Shown piece after piece: positions 55,733-64,000 of a DNA stretch of 64,000 nucleotides; position 1 is the stretch's first letter; each line of letters begins with the position of its first letter. The notes under the pieces were generated by a model. It did not search any database, was not told the origin of the DNA, and worked only from the letters and a program-made list of their open reading frames with translations. Source of the stretch: Clostridiales bacterium (GTDB lineage Bacteria > Bacillota > Clostridia > Lachnospirales > Lachnospiraceae); assembly GCA_018376135.1 (NCBI GenBank), contig JAHABX010000006.1, positions 62,001-126,000 of the forward strand, given 5' to 3'. The position numbers and the translations under genes are program-made.

Positions 55733-56335
55733 ATGGATATTGTATGTTTGGATTTGGAAGGAGTTCTTGTTCCGGAGATATGGATTGCATTTGCAGAGGA
55801 AAGCGGTATTCCGCAGCTGAAGAGGACGACCCGGGATGAGCCGGATTACGACAAGCTGATGAACTGGCGGCTTGGTATCCTCAGAGAGCACGGGCTTGGA
55901 TTAAAGGAGATTCAGGAGACGATCGCAAAGATCGATCCGCTCCCGGGAGCCAGGGAATTTCTGGATGAACTGCGTTCTCTGACACAGGTGATCATTATCA
56001 GTGATACCTTCACCCAGTTTGCAAAGCCGTTGATGGAGAAGCTGGGCTATCCGACGCTCTTCTGCAATTCCCTGGAGGTGGCAGAGGACGGCGAGATCAC
56101 GGGATTTAAGATGCGTATTGAGAATTCCAAGCTGACTACGGTAAAGGCACTGCAGTCGGCGGGCTTTGAAACCATTGCCGCAGGAGACAGCTTCAATGAT
56201 CTTGGTATGATCAAGGCGAGCAGAGCAGGCTTTTTATTCCGCAGTACGGAGCAGATCAAGAAGGACAACCCGGAACTTCCGGCTTTTGAGAGCTATGACG
56301 AGTTCCTGGACGGAATCAAGAAAGTGCTGGATTAA
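55733..56335 (+). CDS. thrH: ThrH: phosphoserine phosphatase / homoserine phosphotransferase
   Basis: The 200-residue HAD-fold protein has the ThrH signature LDLEGVLVPEIWIAFAEESG, where DLEG replaces the usual DxDxT; the nucleophile Asp is in LDLEG. IIISDTFTQFAK, then IENSKLTTVKAL and AAGDSFNDLGM complete the HAD motifs. In Pseudomonas ThrH can move phosphate from phosphoserine to homoserine, bypassing ThrB. Placement right after hom supports this role. A strong terminator follows. Confidence 0.9.
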   Translation: MDIVCLDLEGVLVPEIWIAFAEESGIPQLKRTTRDEPDYDKLMNWRLGILREHGLGLKEIQETIAKIDPLPGAREFLDELRSLTQVIIISDTFTQFAKPLMEKLGYPTLFCNSLEVAEDGEITGFKMRIENSKLTTVKALQSAGFETIAAGDSFNDLGMIKASRAGFLFRSTEQIKKDNPELPAFESYDEFLDGIKKVLD

Positions 56336-56355
56336 ACGGACAGAATGAATGAGTA

Positions 56356-56398
56356 CCCCCTTTTCTTATTTTGGAATCAAAAAGAAAAGGGGGTTTTT
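56356..56398 (+). terminator. thrH terminator
   Basis: CCCCCTTTTCTT (56356-56367) pairs perfectly with AAGAAAAGGGGG (56382-56393), followed by TTTTT. It lies just 20 nt before the next start codon. Confidence 0.88.
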
Positions 56399-56417
56399 CG
56401 GAGATGGAGATTTGAAT

Positions 56418-58559
56418 ATGGATATTTTGCAGAAACTGACAGAAGAATTACAGGTGAAAAAGTGGCAGACAGAAGCTGCGGTAAAATTGATCGACGAGGG
56501 AAATACCATTCCTTTTATCTCCCGTTACCGTAAGGAGGCAACGGGTGCGCTGAACGATGAGCAGCTTCGGAAGCTGGACGAGCGTCTGACCTATCTTCGG
56601 AATCTGGAGGATAAAAAAGCCCAGGTGCTTTCCAGTATCGAGGAGCAGGGAAAGCTGACGGAGGAGTTAAGAGCGCAGATCGAAGCTGCCCAGACACAGG
56701 TGGCAGTGGATGACCTTTATCGTCCCTATCGTCCGAAGCGCCGGACCCGTGCGACCATGGCAAAGGAGAAGGGGCTGGAAGGGCTTGCGAACATGATCAG
56801 TCTTCAGATGACGAAGAAATCCCTGGAGGAAGAGGCACGGGCATATCTTTCGGAGGAAAAGGGCGTGGAGTCTGTGGAGGATGCCATCGCCGGGGCGAAG
56901 GATATTATCGCAGAGAGTATATCCGATACAGCGGATTACCGTACCTACATTCGGAATATTACCCTGAAGGAAGGAACGATCACTTCAGAGGCGAAGGATG
57001 AGAAGCAGCAGTCAGTCTATGAGACCTATTATCATTTTACACAGCCTCTGGCGAAAATGGCAGGGCATCGGACGCTGGCTTTGAACCGGGGAGAGGCGGA
57101 GAAGCTCCTGACTGTGAAGATCGAGGCTCCGGAGGAAAAGATCCTGCGTTATCTGGAAAAGCAGATCATTACAAGAGACAATCCGCATACGGCTTTGGCA
57201 CTGCGGGAGACCATCGAGGACAGCTATGCCCGTCTGATCGCACCGGCGATCGAGAGAGAGATCCGTAATCTTCTGACGGAACAGGCAGAGGAAGGCGCCA
57301 TTCAGGTGTTTGGTAAAAATCTGGAACAGCTGCTGATGCAGCCTCCGATTGCCGGACAGACGGTGCTTGGCTGGGATCCGGCATTCCGCACCGGGTGCAA
57401 GCTGGCGGTGGTTGACCCCACCGGAAAGGTGCTGGATACGGTAGTGATCTATCCGACGGCACCTCAGAATAAGGTGCGTGAGGCGAAAGCAGCTCTGAAA
57501 AAGCTTATTGAAAAATATAACATTACGCTGATCTCCCTTGGCAACGGAACGGCTTCCAGAGAATCGGAGCAGGTGATCGTGGATCTGCTGAAAGAGATTC
57601 CCCGGAAGGTGCAGTATGTGATCGTCAGCGAGGCGGGCGCATCTGTATATTCTGCGAGCAAGCTGGCGACGGAGGAATTTCCGAATTTTGATGTGGGGCA
57701 GAGAAGTGCGGCTTCCATTGCACGGAGACTGCAGGATCCGCTGGCGGAGCTGGTGAAAATCGATCCCAAAGCCATTGGCGTGGGACAGTATCAGCATGAT
57801 ATGAACCAGAAGAAGCTAAGCGAGGCACTGGGAGGAGTCGTGGAGGATACGGTGAACCGGGTGGGTGTAGATCTGAATACCGCATCCGCACCGCTTCTGG
57901 AATACATATCCGGCATCACCAAGAGCCTGGCGAAAAATATTGTGGCATACCGGGAGGCAAACGGAAGATTTGCAGACCGCAGACAGCTTCTGAAGGTTCC
58001 GAAGCTGGGACCCAAGGCATATGAGCAGTGTGCGGGATTTCTGCGCATTGCAGGCGGAACGAATCCTCTGGATGCCACAAGCGTGCACCCGGAAAGCTAC
58101 GAGGCGGCAATGAAGCTTCTGACCTCGCTTGGCTATTCTCCGGAGGATATTACAGGAGGCGGACTGAAGGGAATATCCCGTAAGATAAGCCGGTCAAAGC
58201 AGATGGCAGAGGAGCTGGGCATCGGAGAACTGACCCTGCAGGATATGATCCAGGAGCTGGAAAAGCCTGCCAGGGATCCCCGTGATGAGATGCCCCGTCC
58301 CGTGCTCAGAAGTGATGTGCTGGATATGAAGGACCTGACTCCGGGGATGGTTCTGAAGGGGACAGTCCGCAATATTATTGATTTCGGTGCATTTGTGGAT
58401 ATCGGAGTTCATCAGGACGGACTGGTGCATATTTCCCAGATGACAGACCGTTATATTAAGCATCCCATGGAGGTCGTGAAGGTCGGAGATGTGGTGGATG
58501 TGAAGGTGATCAGTGTGGATCCGGCGAAGAAGCGGATCGCATTGACCATGAAGCTGTAA
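56418..58559 (+). CDS. tex: Tex-family RNA-binding transcription accessory protein
   Basis: Tex is a cytosolic nucleic-acid-binding factor. The 713-residue product has the Tex N-terminal domain (TIPFISRYRKEATGALNDEQ), the YqgF-like RNase H fold (VLGWDPAFRTGCKLAVVDP), helix-hairpin-helix domain (VGVDLNTASAPLLEYISGI) and a C-terminal S1 domain (VLKGTVRNIIDFGAFVDIG). Start ATG 56418 has GGAGA at 56406-56410; the longer frame to 56349 runs through the thrH terminator. Confidence 0.95.
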   Translation: MDILQKLTEELQVKKWQTEAAVKLIDEGNTIPFISRYRKEATGALNDEQLRKLDERLTYLRNLEDKKAQVLSSIEEQGKLTEELRAQIEAAQTQVAVDDLYRPYRPKRRTRATMAKEKGLEGLANMISLQMTKKSLEEEARAYLSEEKGVESVEDAIAGAKDIIAESISDTADYRTYIRNITLKEGTITSEAKDEKQQSVYETYYHFTQPLAKMAGHRTLALNRGEAEKLLTVKIEAPEEKILRYLEKQIITRDNPHTALALRETIEDSYARLIAPAIEREIRNLLTEQAEEGAIQVFGKNLEQLLMQPPIAGQTVLGWDPAFRTGCKLAVVDPTGKVLDTVVIYPTAPQNKVREAKAALKKLIEKYNITLISLGNGTASRESEQVIVDLLKEIPRKVQYVIVSEAGASVYSASKLATEEFPNFDVGQRSAASIARRLQDPLAELVKIDPKAIGVGQYQHDMNQKKLSEALGGVVEDTVNRVGVDLNTASAPLLEYISGITKSLAKNIVAYREANGRFADRRQLLKVPKLGPKAYEQCAGFLRIAGGTNPLDATSVHPESYEAAMKLLTSLGYSPEDITGGGLKGISRKISRSKQMAEELGIGELTLQDMIQELEKPARDPRDEMPRPVLRSDVLDMKDLTPGMVLKGTVRNIIDFGAFVDIGVHQDGLVHISQMTDRYIKHPMEVVKVGDVVDVKVISVDPAKKRIALTMKL

Positions 58560-58666
58560 GAGCCGGATTTCCAGCACTTACCGGTAGAATCCTTCCTTGT
58601 CTTATGATAGTATCAATTTTGTAATAAATATGTAACAAAATTGTAACAATTAAAAGGAGGATTCAC

Positions 58667-59410
58667 ATGAAGAAAAGAAATTTATTATCCATAGCGGCAT
58701 TATCCATAGCGGTGATCGCCGGAAGTACATCCATAGCAGCGCAGGCAGCCCCGGCGAAGATTCAGGTGCAGGGAGGCAAAGGATATTATATGGTCAGCGG
58801 TCAGAGTCTGGAGGAGCTGGAGGAATGCTTGAGAGAGCTTGGATTTAAGCTGGAGAACGGAGAGATCGTCTGCCCGGAGCTTCCGGGCGGCGGACTTCCG
58901 GATATGGAAAGCCCGGAGCTTCCGTCGCCGGAGGTCCCGGATATACCTGAGGCACCGGAGATGCCGGAACTGCCGGAGAATCCATCTCCGGAGCTGCCTG
59001 AGGAGCCGTCCCCAGAGCTGCCGGAAGAAGAGGCGCTTACCTATGCGGAGCAGGTGGTGAGGCTTGTGAATGAGGAACGGGCAAAGGCAGGATTGTCTGC
59101 GCTGACGATGGATACAAAGGTCACGGCGGCTGCCAATGTGAGAGCGAAGGAGATCAAACAGAGCTTCTCTCATACCAGACCGGACGGGACCGGCTTTTCT
59201 ACCGCGTTGAAGGAGCAGGGAGTATCCTACCGCGGAAGCGGTGAGAACATTGCCTGGGGACAGCGGTCTCCGGAGGAGGTCATGAACGGCTGGATGAACA
59301 GCGCCGGACATCGTGCGAATATCCTGAACTCCAGCTTCAAGAATATCGGAGTCGGATATTATGAGGATGCCCAGGGGACGAAGCACTGGGTGCAGCTGTT
59401 CACTTACTAA
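58667..59410 (+). CDS. Secreted CAP-domain (SCP/PR-1) protein with Pro-Glu linker
   Basis: The 247-residue product has a Sec signal peptide (residues 1-27, cleavage after AAQA), a short N-terminal domain, a Pro/Glu-rich linker of repeating PELP/PEVP/SPELPEE units (about 70-125), and a CAP domain at the C-terminus (VVRLVNEERAKAGLSALTMD, SHTRPDGTGF, GENIAWGQRSPEEVM, SAGHRANILN). The two His and Glu residues of the CAP cavity are present. Function in Clostridia is unclear; sporulation-related YkwD proteins are relatives. A terminator-like repeat region TTGTAACAA precedes the AAAAGGAGG site. Confidence 0.85.
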   Translation: MKKRNLLSIAALSIAVIAGSTSIAAQAAPAKIQVQGGKGYYMVSGQSLEELEECLRELGFKLENGEIVCPELPGGGLPDMESPELPSPEVPDIPEAPEMPELPENPSPELPEEPSPELPEEEALTYAEQVVRLVNEERAKAGLSALTMDTKVTAAANVRAKEIKQSFSHTRPDGTGFSTALKEQGVSYRGSGENIAWGQRSPEEVMNGWMNSAGHRANILNSSFKNIGVGYYEDAQGTKHWVQLFTY

Positions 59411-59466
59411 GCGAAAGGAAGCAGGATGATCTTATTCTGATAAATATATGGAGAGATAAAAAAGGG

Positions 59467-59495
59467 TTGTATGCAGACACAGAAAGAGTTATAAT
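59467..59495 (+). promoter_or_regulatory. Promoter of the FMN riboswitch-ribU transcript
   Basis: TTGTAT at 59467-59472, 17 nt, TATAAT at 59490-59495, about 20 nt before the riboswitch. Confidence 0.65.
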
Positions 59496-59516
59496 AGCAA
59501 TGCAATTAAAAAGAGA

Positions 59517-59626
59517 TTCTTCGGGGCAGGGTGCAATTCCCTACCGGCGGTATAGTCCGCGACCCGCTTCGGCGGCTGAACCGGTGTGATTCCGGTACCG
59601 ACAGTATAGTCTGGATGAGAGAAGAA
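59517..59626 (+). ncRNA. FMN riboswitch (RFN element)
   Basis: The aptamer carries the conserved RFN segments: TTCGGGGCAGGGTG and AATTCCCTACCGGCGG near the start, AGTCCGCGACCC, TGAACCGGTGTGATTCCGG, and GACAGTATAGTCTGGATGAG at the end with the closing CTTC/GAAG helix. When FMN is plentiful it folds so that the terminator at 59659-59688 forms and ribU is switched off. The gene below (riboflavin importer) fits. Confidence 0.95.
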
Positions 59627-59658
59627 AAACGTGATACATGTCAGCATGTGTATGATCT

Positions 59659-59688
59659 GCCCCGGATACAGGATATCCGGGGCTTTTT
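59659..59688 (+). terminator. FMN-riboswitch expression-platform terminator
   Basis: GCCCCGGATA (59659-59668) pairs perfectly with TATCCGGGGC (59674-59683) around a 5-nt loop, followed by TTTTT. It lies between the aptamer and ribU. Confidence 0.9.
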
Positions 59689-59754
59689 GTATACGGTATG
59701 GCAGCAGCTTTTCTCTGGCAGGATCTCTTGGTCAGTCGAAAGGAGAATGTAACA

Positions 59755-60414
59755 ATGAAGACAACAACAGTAAAACCAACAACAGTAAAACCAACAACAG
59801 TAAAACCGACAACAGTGAACCGTACAGGTACCCGTACCATGGTCTGCGTGGGCATGCTTGCGGCAATTTCCACGGTGCTTATGCTTTTTGAGTTCCCGCT
59901 TCCGTTTATTGCACCGGGCTTTTATGAGCTTGATTTCAGCGAGATGCCCATATTGATCGGAGCCTTTGCATTCGGACCCATGGCAGGAGTCATGACAGAG
60001 CTGGTAAAGATCCTTCTGAATCTGGTGGTCAACGGGACAGATACCGCATTTGTAGGAGAATTTGCCAATTTTGTGATCGGCTGCTCCTTTCTGATTCCGG
60101 CGGCACTTATTTATAAGAAGAAGAAAAGCCGCAGAAGCGCGGTCATTGGTCTGGCTGCCGGTACGGTGGCAATGGCGGCAGTGGGCGTGATCATTAACGC
60201 ATATGTACTGCTCCCGGCATACTCCAAAGCGTTCGGTATGCCCATGGAAGTATTTATCGAGATGGGAACTGCCATCAACCCGGCGATCAATGGAGTCTGG
60301 GCATTTGTGCTTCTGGCGGTTGCACCGTTTAATCTGATAAAGGGAGCGCTGGTATCCGTCCTTACCATTCTGCTGTATAAGCATATCAGTCCGATTCTGA
60401 AAGGGACTCGTTAA
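59755..60414 (+). CDS. ribU: Riboflavin ECF transporter S component RibU
   Basis: RibU is the riboflavin-binding membrane subunit of an energy-coupling-factor importer. The 219-residue product has a repeat-built N-terminus (TTVKP three times, see the repeat feature), then six helices from about residue 25. FEFPLPFIAPGFYELDFSE and GAFAFGPMAGVMTELVKILL are RibU-type blocks. The ECF ATPases and T subunit are not nearby and must be shared. Ribosome site AAAGGAG precedes ATG 59755. The FMN riboswitch confirms the vitamin. Confidence 0.93.
   Translation: MKTTTVKPTTVKPTTVKPTTVNRTGTRTMVCVGMLAAISTVLMLFEFPLPFIAPGFYELDFSEMPILIGAFAFGPMAGVMTELVKILLNLVVNGTDTAFVGEFANFVIGCSFLIPAALIYKKKKSRRSAVIGLAAGTVAMAAVGVIINAYVLLPAYSKAFGMPMEVFIEMGTAINPAINGVWAFVLLAVAPFNLIKGALVSVLTILLYKHISPILKGTR
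59764..59820 (+). repeat. 15-bp tandem repeat at the 5' end of ribU
   Basis: Three exact or near-exact copies of ACAACAGTAAAACCA (59764-59778, 59779-59793, 59794-59808) and a partial fourth (59809-59820) encode TTVKP units. Copy number can change in steps of five codons without a frameshift. Confidence 0.9.
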
Positions 60415-60438
60415 CAGGATTGTTTTCAAAAAAAAAAT

Positions 60439-60480
60439 GTGCTACAATGTACCGTAATATGTACATTGCAGCACGTTTTT
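60439..60480 (+). terminator. ribU terminator
   Basis: GTGCTACAATGTAC (60439-60452) pairs with GTACATTGCAGCAC (60461-60474) with one mismatch, followed by GTTTTTT. Confidence 0.85.
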
Positions 60481-60530
60481 TATTGTATGGGAGAACCGCG
60501 CGGCGGGGTTCCTGACGTTGGGAGATAGAT

Positions 60531-60968
60531 ATGACAGAGACATTTTGTGCGGAGGAGACCTTTGCACTTGGCAAGAAGATAGGCAGTCTGGCAAAGCCCG
60601 GCATGATTCTTTCCCTGACCGGTGATCTGGGAGTGGGTAAGACGGTGTTTACCCAGGGACTGGCAAAGGGGCTGGGTATTGAGGAACCGATCAGCAGCCC
60701 CACATTTACGATCGTTCAGGTCTATGAAGACGGAAGGCTTCCTTTTTATCATTTTGACGTATATCGGATCGGGGATATCGAGGAGATGGATGAGATCGGT
60801 TATGAGGATTATTTCTATGGCGAGGGAGTCTGTCTGATCGAATGGGCAAACCTGATCGAAGAGATCCTTCCGGAACATATCTGCCGGGTCACCATTGAGA
60901 AGGATCTGGAAAAGGGATTTGACTACCGGAAGATTACGATCCAGGGGATCGAAGGATTGGAGGCATAG
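60531..60968 (+). CDS. tsaE: tRNA t6A biosynthesis ATPase TsaE
   Basis: TsaE is the ATPase that resets the TsaBDE complex making N6-threonylcarbamoyl-adenosine at tRNA position 37. The 145-residue product has the P-loop GDLGVGKTVFTQGLA, SSPTFTIVQVY, the HFDVYRI block and CLIEWANLIEE. Start ATG 60531 follows GGGAGATAGAT. tsaB is 3 nt downstream. Confidence 0.95.
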   Translation: MTETFCAEETFALGKKIGSLAKPGMILSLTGDLGVGKTVFTQGLAKGLGIEEPISSPTFTIVQVYEDGRLPFYHFDVYRIGDIEEMDEIGYEDYFYGEGVCLIEWANLIEEILPEHICRVTIEKDLEKGFDYRKITIQGIEGLEA

Positions 60969-60971
60969 GGA

Positions 60972-61727
60972 ATGAAGGTTTTGGCACTGGACAGCTCGGG
61001 GCTGGTCGCTTCCGTGGCTGTGGTAGAGGATGACGGAGTGAACAGCAGCCTGCTGGCAGAATATACGGTGAATTATAAGAAGACACATTCTCAGACCCTG
61101 CTTCCCATGCTGGATGAGATCGTGAGGATGATCGAACTGGATCTGAGTGAAGTGGATGCCATTGCGGTGGCGGCAGGACCAGGGTCTTTTACCGGTCTTC
61201 GGATCGGATCGGCAACCGCAAAGGGGCTTGGATTTGCGCTGGACAAGCCTTTAGTAGAGGTTCCGACCGTGGATGGACTGGCTTACAATCTGTACGGAAC
61301 AGATGGCGTGATCTGTCCGCTGATGGATGCCAGGAGGAATCAGGTCTATACAGGAATTTATGAGTTTGAGGAAAATGAGCTGAAGGCGGTCTGTCCCCAG
61401 ATGGTGGCTGACATCCGCGAGATTGCCGAAAAGCTCTGTGAACTGAATCGGGAGGTCATCTTCCTCGGAGACGGAGTTCCGGTGTACAGGGAACGGCTTA
61501 CAGAAATGTTGGAGGCGGGACCGAAGTTTTCCTTTGCTCCGGCACATCTGAACAAGCAGAGAGCGGGAGCGGTTGGCGCACTGGCGCTTCAGTATCTGAA
61601 GGCGGGAAGGACGGTGCCTGCGGCGGAGCATCAGCCGGAATATTTACGATTGTCTCAGGCAGAGAGAGAACGCGCCGAGCAGGAGCGTGCTGCGAAACAG
61701 GCAGAGGAAAAGGCGGTACGGATATGA
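60972..61727 (+). CDS. tsaB: tRNA t6A biosynthesis protein TsaB
   Basis: TsaB is the inactive homologue that binds TsaD in the t6A complex. The 251-residue product has VLALDSSGLVASVAV, HSQTLLPMLDEIV and AVAAGPGSFTGLRIGSATAKG, the usual signature. The tail (AEREREAQEERAAKQAEEK-like, charged) is longer than the core. Its stop overlaps the rimI start by 4 nt (ATGA). Confidence 0.95.
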   Translation: MKVLALDSSGLVASVAVVEDDGVNSSLLAEYTVNYKKTHSQTLLPMLDEIVRMIELDLSEVDAIAVAAGPGSFTGLRIGSATAKGLGFALDKPLVEVPTVDGLAYNLYGTDGVICPLMDARRNQVYTGIYEFEENELKAVCPQMVADIREIAEKLCELNREVIFLGDGVPVYRERLTEMLEAGPKFSFAPAHLNKQRAGAVGALALQYLKAGRTVPAAEHQPEYLRLSQAERERAEQERAAKQAEEKAVRI

Positions 61728-62164
61728 TCCGCAGGATGCAGAAGGAAGATATCCCGGCGGCAGCCAGACTGGAGCGGAACTATTTTTCTGTTCCGTGGAC
61801 GGAGGAAGGACTGCAGGAGAGTCTGGACAATCCGGCATACCTTTTTGTGACAGCCCGGGAAGATGAACAGATCGTCGGATATGCCGGACTTCTGCAGGTG
61901 CTGGATGAAGGAGATGTCACCAATATTGTGGTGGATGAGGCTCACAGGGGGCAGGGGATCGGCACCCGGCTGACGGAGGCTCTTCTTGTGGAAGGGAGAC
62001 TTCGGGGAATCCGAAATTTCACACTGGAGGTGCGGATCGGCAACAAAAGTGCCATCCATATTTATGAGAAACTGGGCTTTGTGCCGGAGGGAGTCCGCAA
62101 GGGCTTCTATGAGAAACCGACGGAGGATGCCCTGATCATGTGGAAAAGAGAGGCAGAGGAGTGA
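61724..62164 (+). CDS. rimI: Ribosomal protein S18 alanine N-acetyltransferase RimI
   Basis: RimI acetylates the N-terminus of ribosomal protein S18. The 146-residue GNAT-fold product has VTNIVVDEAHRGQGIGTRLT (acetyl-CoA loop, Q/RxxGxG/A) and FTLEVRIGNKSAIHIYEKLGF. The tsaB-rimI-tsaD arrangement is common in Firmicutes. Start ATG 61724 overlaps the tsaB stop. Confidence 0.93.
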   Translation: MIRRMQKEDIPAAARLERNYFSVPWTEEGLQESLDNPAYLFVTAREDEQIVGYAGLLQVLDEGDVTNIVVDEAHRGQGIGTRLTEALLVEGRLRGIRNFTLEVRIGNKSAIHIYEKLGFVPEGVRKGFYEKPTEDALIMWKREAEE

Positions 62165-62231
62165 CAGCAATCTCCTATTCATGCGGAGAGTTATATCACC
62201 TATAATGAATCCGTATAAGGAGGATAAAAAT

Positions 62232-62480
62232 ATGCGTCAGTATCTGGATCATGATAAAAAAACATTAGAAAAGATCGTCTGCAATCAGTGCGGACGGGAA
62301 TTGCAACTGGAAAACGGAATCGTGCAGGAGGGAATATTCGCAGGAGAGGTGCACTGGGGGTATTTTTCTGACAGGGACGGGGAACGGCATTTCTTTGACC
62401 TGTGTGAAAAGTGCTATGAGCGCCTGATCAGCGGATTTCTGGTTCCTGTCACGATGGAGGACGAGACAGAGCTTCTGTAG
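62232..62480 (+). CDS. Small zinc-ribbon-like protein
   Basis: The 82-residue product has two CxxC pairs: CNQCG near residue 17 and CEKC near residue 60, likely one zinc site. Between them lies GEVHWGYFSDRDGERHFFDL. The family is not recognised by name. AAGGAGG is 8 nt before ATG 62232, which is preferred to the in-frame 62181. It is embedded between rimI and rnz, so it is expressed with the tRNA-maturation genes. Confidence 0.65.
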   Translation: MRQYLDHDKKTLEKIVCNQCGRELQLENGIVQEGIFAGEVHWGYFSDRDGERHFFDLCEKCYERLISGFLVPVTMEDETELL

Positions 62481-62488
62481 GAGAGATT

Positions 62489-63403
62489 ATGTTAGATATT
62501 TGCTTGCTGGGAAGCGGCGGAATGATGCCGCTTCCTTACCGTTGGCTGACTTCCCTGATGGTGCGCCATAATGGGAGCAGTCTTCTGATTGACTGTGGAG
62601 AAGGAACACAGATTGCGATTAAGGAGAAGGGCTGGAGCTTTAAGCCAATCGATGTGATCTGTTTTACCCATTATCATGGGGATCATATCAGCGGACTTCC
62701 GGGACTTCTGCTTACCATGGGCAATGCAGAACGGACGGAGCCTCTGACCTTGATCGGTCCCAAAGGGCTGGAGCGGGTCGTAAATGCACTGCGTGTCATC
62801 GCTCCGGAGCTGCCGTTTCCCATTGTATTCCGTGAGATCAGCGGACCCGAGGAGGATTTTCAGATAAACGGGTACCGGCTGAAGGCATTCCGGGTACATC
62901 ACAATGTTCCCTGCTACGGCTACACACTGGAGCTGGACCGCGCCGGTAAATTCCAGCTGGAAAAAGCAATGGAGCTGGAGATCCCGAAACCGTACTGGAG
63001 CCGCCTGCAGAAGGGGGAGACCATTACGGAGGACGGAAAGACCTATACGCCGGATATGGTGCTGGGGGCGCCGAGAAAGGGAATCAAGCTGACGTACTGC
63101 ACGGATACCAGACCGACCCAGTCTATCGTGGACAATGCCATGCATTCCGATCTGTTTATCTGTGAAGGTATGTACGGTGAGAAGGGCAAGGAAGCAAAAG
63201 CGAAGGAATATAAGCATATGACCTTCTACGAGGCGGCAAAGCTTGCGAAGGCGGCAGAGGTAAAGGAGCTGTGGCTGACTCATTACAGTCCGTCGCTTAC
63301 TTATCCGGATGAATATATGGATGAGGTGCGTAAGATCTTCCCGGCGGCAAAGGCAGGAAAGGACCGCAAATCTGTGGAATTGGATTTTGAAAAGGAAGAA
63401 TAA
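62489..63403 (+). CDS. rnz: Ribonuclease Z
   Basis: RNase Z trims the 3' ends of tRNA precursors. The 304-residue metallo-beta-lactamase-fold product has the zinc motif [10 protein letters not shown], the nearby GSGGMMPLP start, and later zinc ligands in TYCTDTRPT and LTHYSPS. The [13 protein letters not shown] block is of the exosite/flexible-arm type. tsaD begins 1 nt after its stop. Confidence 0.92.
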   Translation: MLDICLLGSGGMMPLPYRWLTSLMVRHNGSSLLIDCGEGTQIAIKEKGWSFKPIDVICFTHYHGDHISGLPGLLLTMGNAERTEPLTLIGPKGLERVVNALRVIAPELPFPIVFREISGPEEDFQINGYRLKAFRVHHNVPCYGYTLELDRAGKFQLEKAMELEIPKPYWSRLQKGETITEDGKTYTPDMVLGAPRKGIKLTYCTDTRPTQSIVDNAMHSDLFICEGMYGEKGKEAKAKEYKHMTFYEAAKLAKAAEVKELWLTHYSPSLTYPDEYMDEVRKIFPAAKAGKDRKSVELDFEKEE

Positions 63404-63404
63404 C

Positions 63405-64000
63405 ATGGAAGAGAAAAAAGACGTTTTAATTTTGGCAATTGAAAGCTCCTGTGATGAGACTGCGGCAGCGGTTGTGAAGAATGGCAGAGAAGTGCTGTCC
63501 AATGTTATTTCCTCCCAGATTGCACTGCATACTTTATATGGAGGGGTTGTACCGGAGATCGCATCAAGAAAGCATATCGAGAAGATCAACTATGTTATCC
63601 AGGAGGCGTTGGATAAAGCCGGAGTTGCCCTGAAGGATCTGGACGCCATTGGTGTGACCTACGGACCGGGTCTTGTGGGTGCGCTTCTTGTAGGAGTTGC
63701 GGAGGCGAAGGCGATCAGTTATGCAGCAGGTCTGCCTCTGGTGGGCGTGCATCATATTGAAGGACATATTTCTGCCAATTATATAGAAAATAAAGATCTG
63801 GAACCTCCGTTTATCTGTCTGGTGGTATCCGGCGGACATACCCATCTGGTGGTAGTCCGGGATTATGGAACATACGAGATCATCGGGCGGACCAGAGACG
63901 ATGCGGCAGGAGAAGCATTTGACAAGGTTGCCCGTGCCATCGGACTGGGTTATCCGGGAGGACCGAAGATCGATAAGCTTTCAAAAGAGGGGAATCCGGA
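63405..64000 (+). CDS. tsaD: tRNA t6A transferase TsaD, N-terminal part (3' end outside window)
   Basis: TsaD moves threonylcarbamoyl onto A37 of tRNA. The first 198 residues are visible and run off the right edge. [17 protein letters not shown] is the ASKHA phosphate loop, [14 protein letters not shown] follows, [10 protein letters not shown] has the two iron-binding His residues (HxxxH), and [22 protein letters not shown] match the family. Start ATG 63405 comes 1 nt after the rnz stop. Confidence 0.95.
   Translation, partial: MEEKKDVLILAIESSCDETAAAVVKNGREVLSNVISSQIALHTLYGGVVPEIASRKHIEKINYVIQEALDKAGVALKDLDAIGVTYGPGLVGALLVGVAEAKAISYAAGLPLVGVHHIEGHISANYIENKDLEPPFICLVVSGGHTHLVVVRDYGTYEIIGRTRDDAAGEAFDKVARAIGLGYPGGPKIDKLSKEGNP

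Noticed and set aside
59764..59820. Tandem repeat considered as a CRISPR-like array
   Set aside because: Units are 15 bp, contiguous and without spacers, and encode TTVKP in ribU.

Overview
The window reads as a chromosomal stretch of a strictly anaerobic, Gram-positive gut Clostridia, most likely a Lachnospiraceae relative (Blautia/Ruminococcus/Dorea-like; the genus is not decidable from here). Pointers are strong AGGAGG ribosome sites, consensus TTGACA-17-TATAAT promoters, [FeFe]-hydrogenase maturases, a type III glutamine synthetase, HPr kinase, a eukaryote-type HisA, and a sialic-acid (nan) locus. Coding density is high, gene order is mostly on the + strand, and base composition is even except for one AT-rich, decayed segment (about 4190-7240). 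No rRNA, tRNA, CRISPR array, intact insertion sequence or phage was found.

Layout. 1-2292: end of an MFS transporter, a membrane-anchored cell-wall amidase, and an EamA transporter with a near-exact internal duplication. 2296-4185: an ABC-F ATPase behind a ~280-nt leader with a 3-codon upstream ORF and a strong intrinsic terminator, the architecture of an antibiotic-sensing attenuator. 4190-7240: AT-rich island with small orphan proteins, an Rpn-type nuclease gene that has lost its core, and a LytTR relic. 7236-11064: EFR1-type flavodoxin/ferredoxin protein, glycogen debranching enzyme, ZIP metal transporter. 11113-14761: glutamate dehydrogenase and type III glutamine synthetase, convergent on a shared terminator. 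14870-19291: hydG-hydF and a PutP-type sodium symporter. 19415-27601: a giant TPR protein with a degenerate J-like N-terminus, directly followed by a short Hsp70 and a methyltransferase, facing an opposite-strand operon of three membrane proteins (two with zinc ribbons). 27738-34880: AlaX editing protein, FtsH, UvrC, HprK, ROK glucokinase.

34946-43060 is a complete intracellular sialic-acid pathway: binding protein plus two permeases (no ATPase), NanQ-like anomerase, an opposite-strand cytosolic SGNH esterase, RpiR-type regulator, NanE, a NanK lacking the usual ROK zinc site, and NanA. Import, de-O-acetylation, anomerisation, lyase, kinase and epimerase would give GlcNAc-6-phosphate; nagA and nagB are not in the window.

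43170-64000 is largely housekeeping: TypA, an SSB-like protein with two OB folds, a corrinoid adenosyltransferase, DapA-DapB, a lipoprotein, a eukaryotic-type HisA, long HPF, SecA, RF2 with its programmed +1 frameshift, an ACT-domain protein with homoserine dehydrogenase and ThrH (a ThrB-independent route is possible), Tex, a CAP-domain secreted protein, an FMN riboswitch controlling RibU, and the t6A/tRNA-maturation cluster tsaE-tsaB-rimI-(zinc ribbon)-rnz-tsaD, the last cut by the window end.
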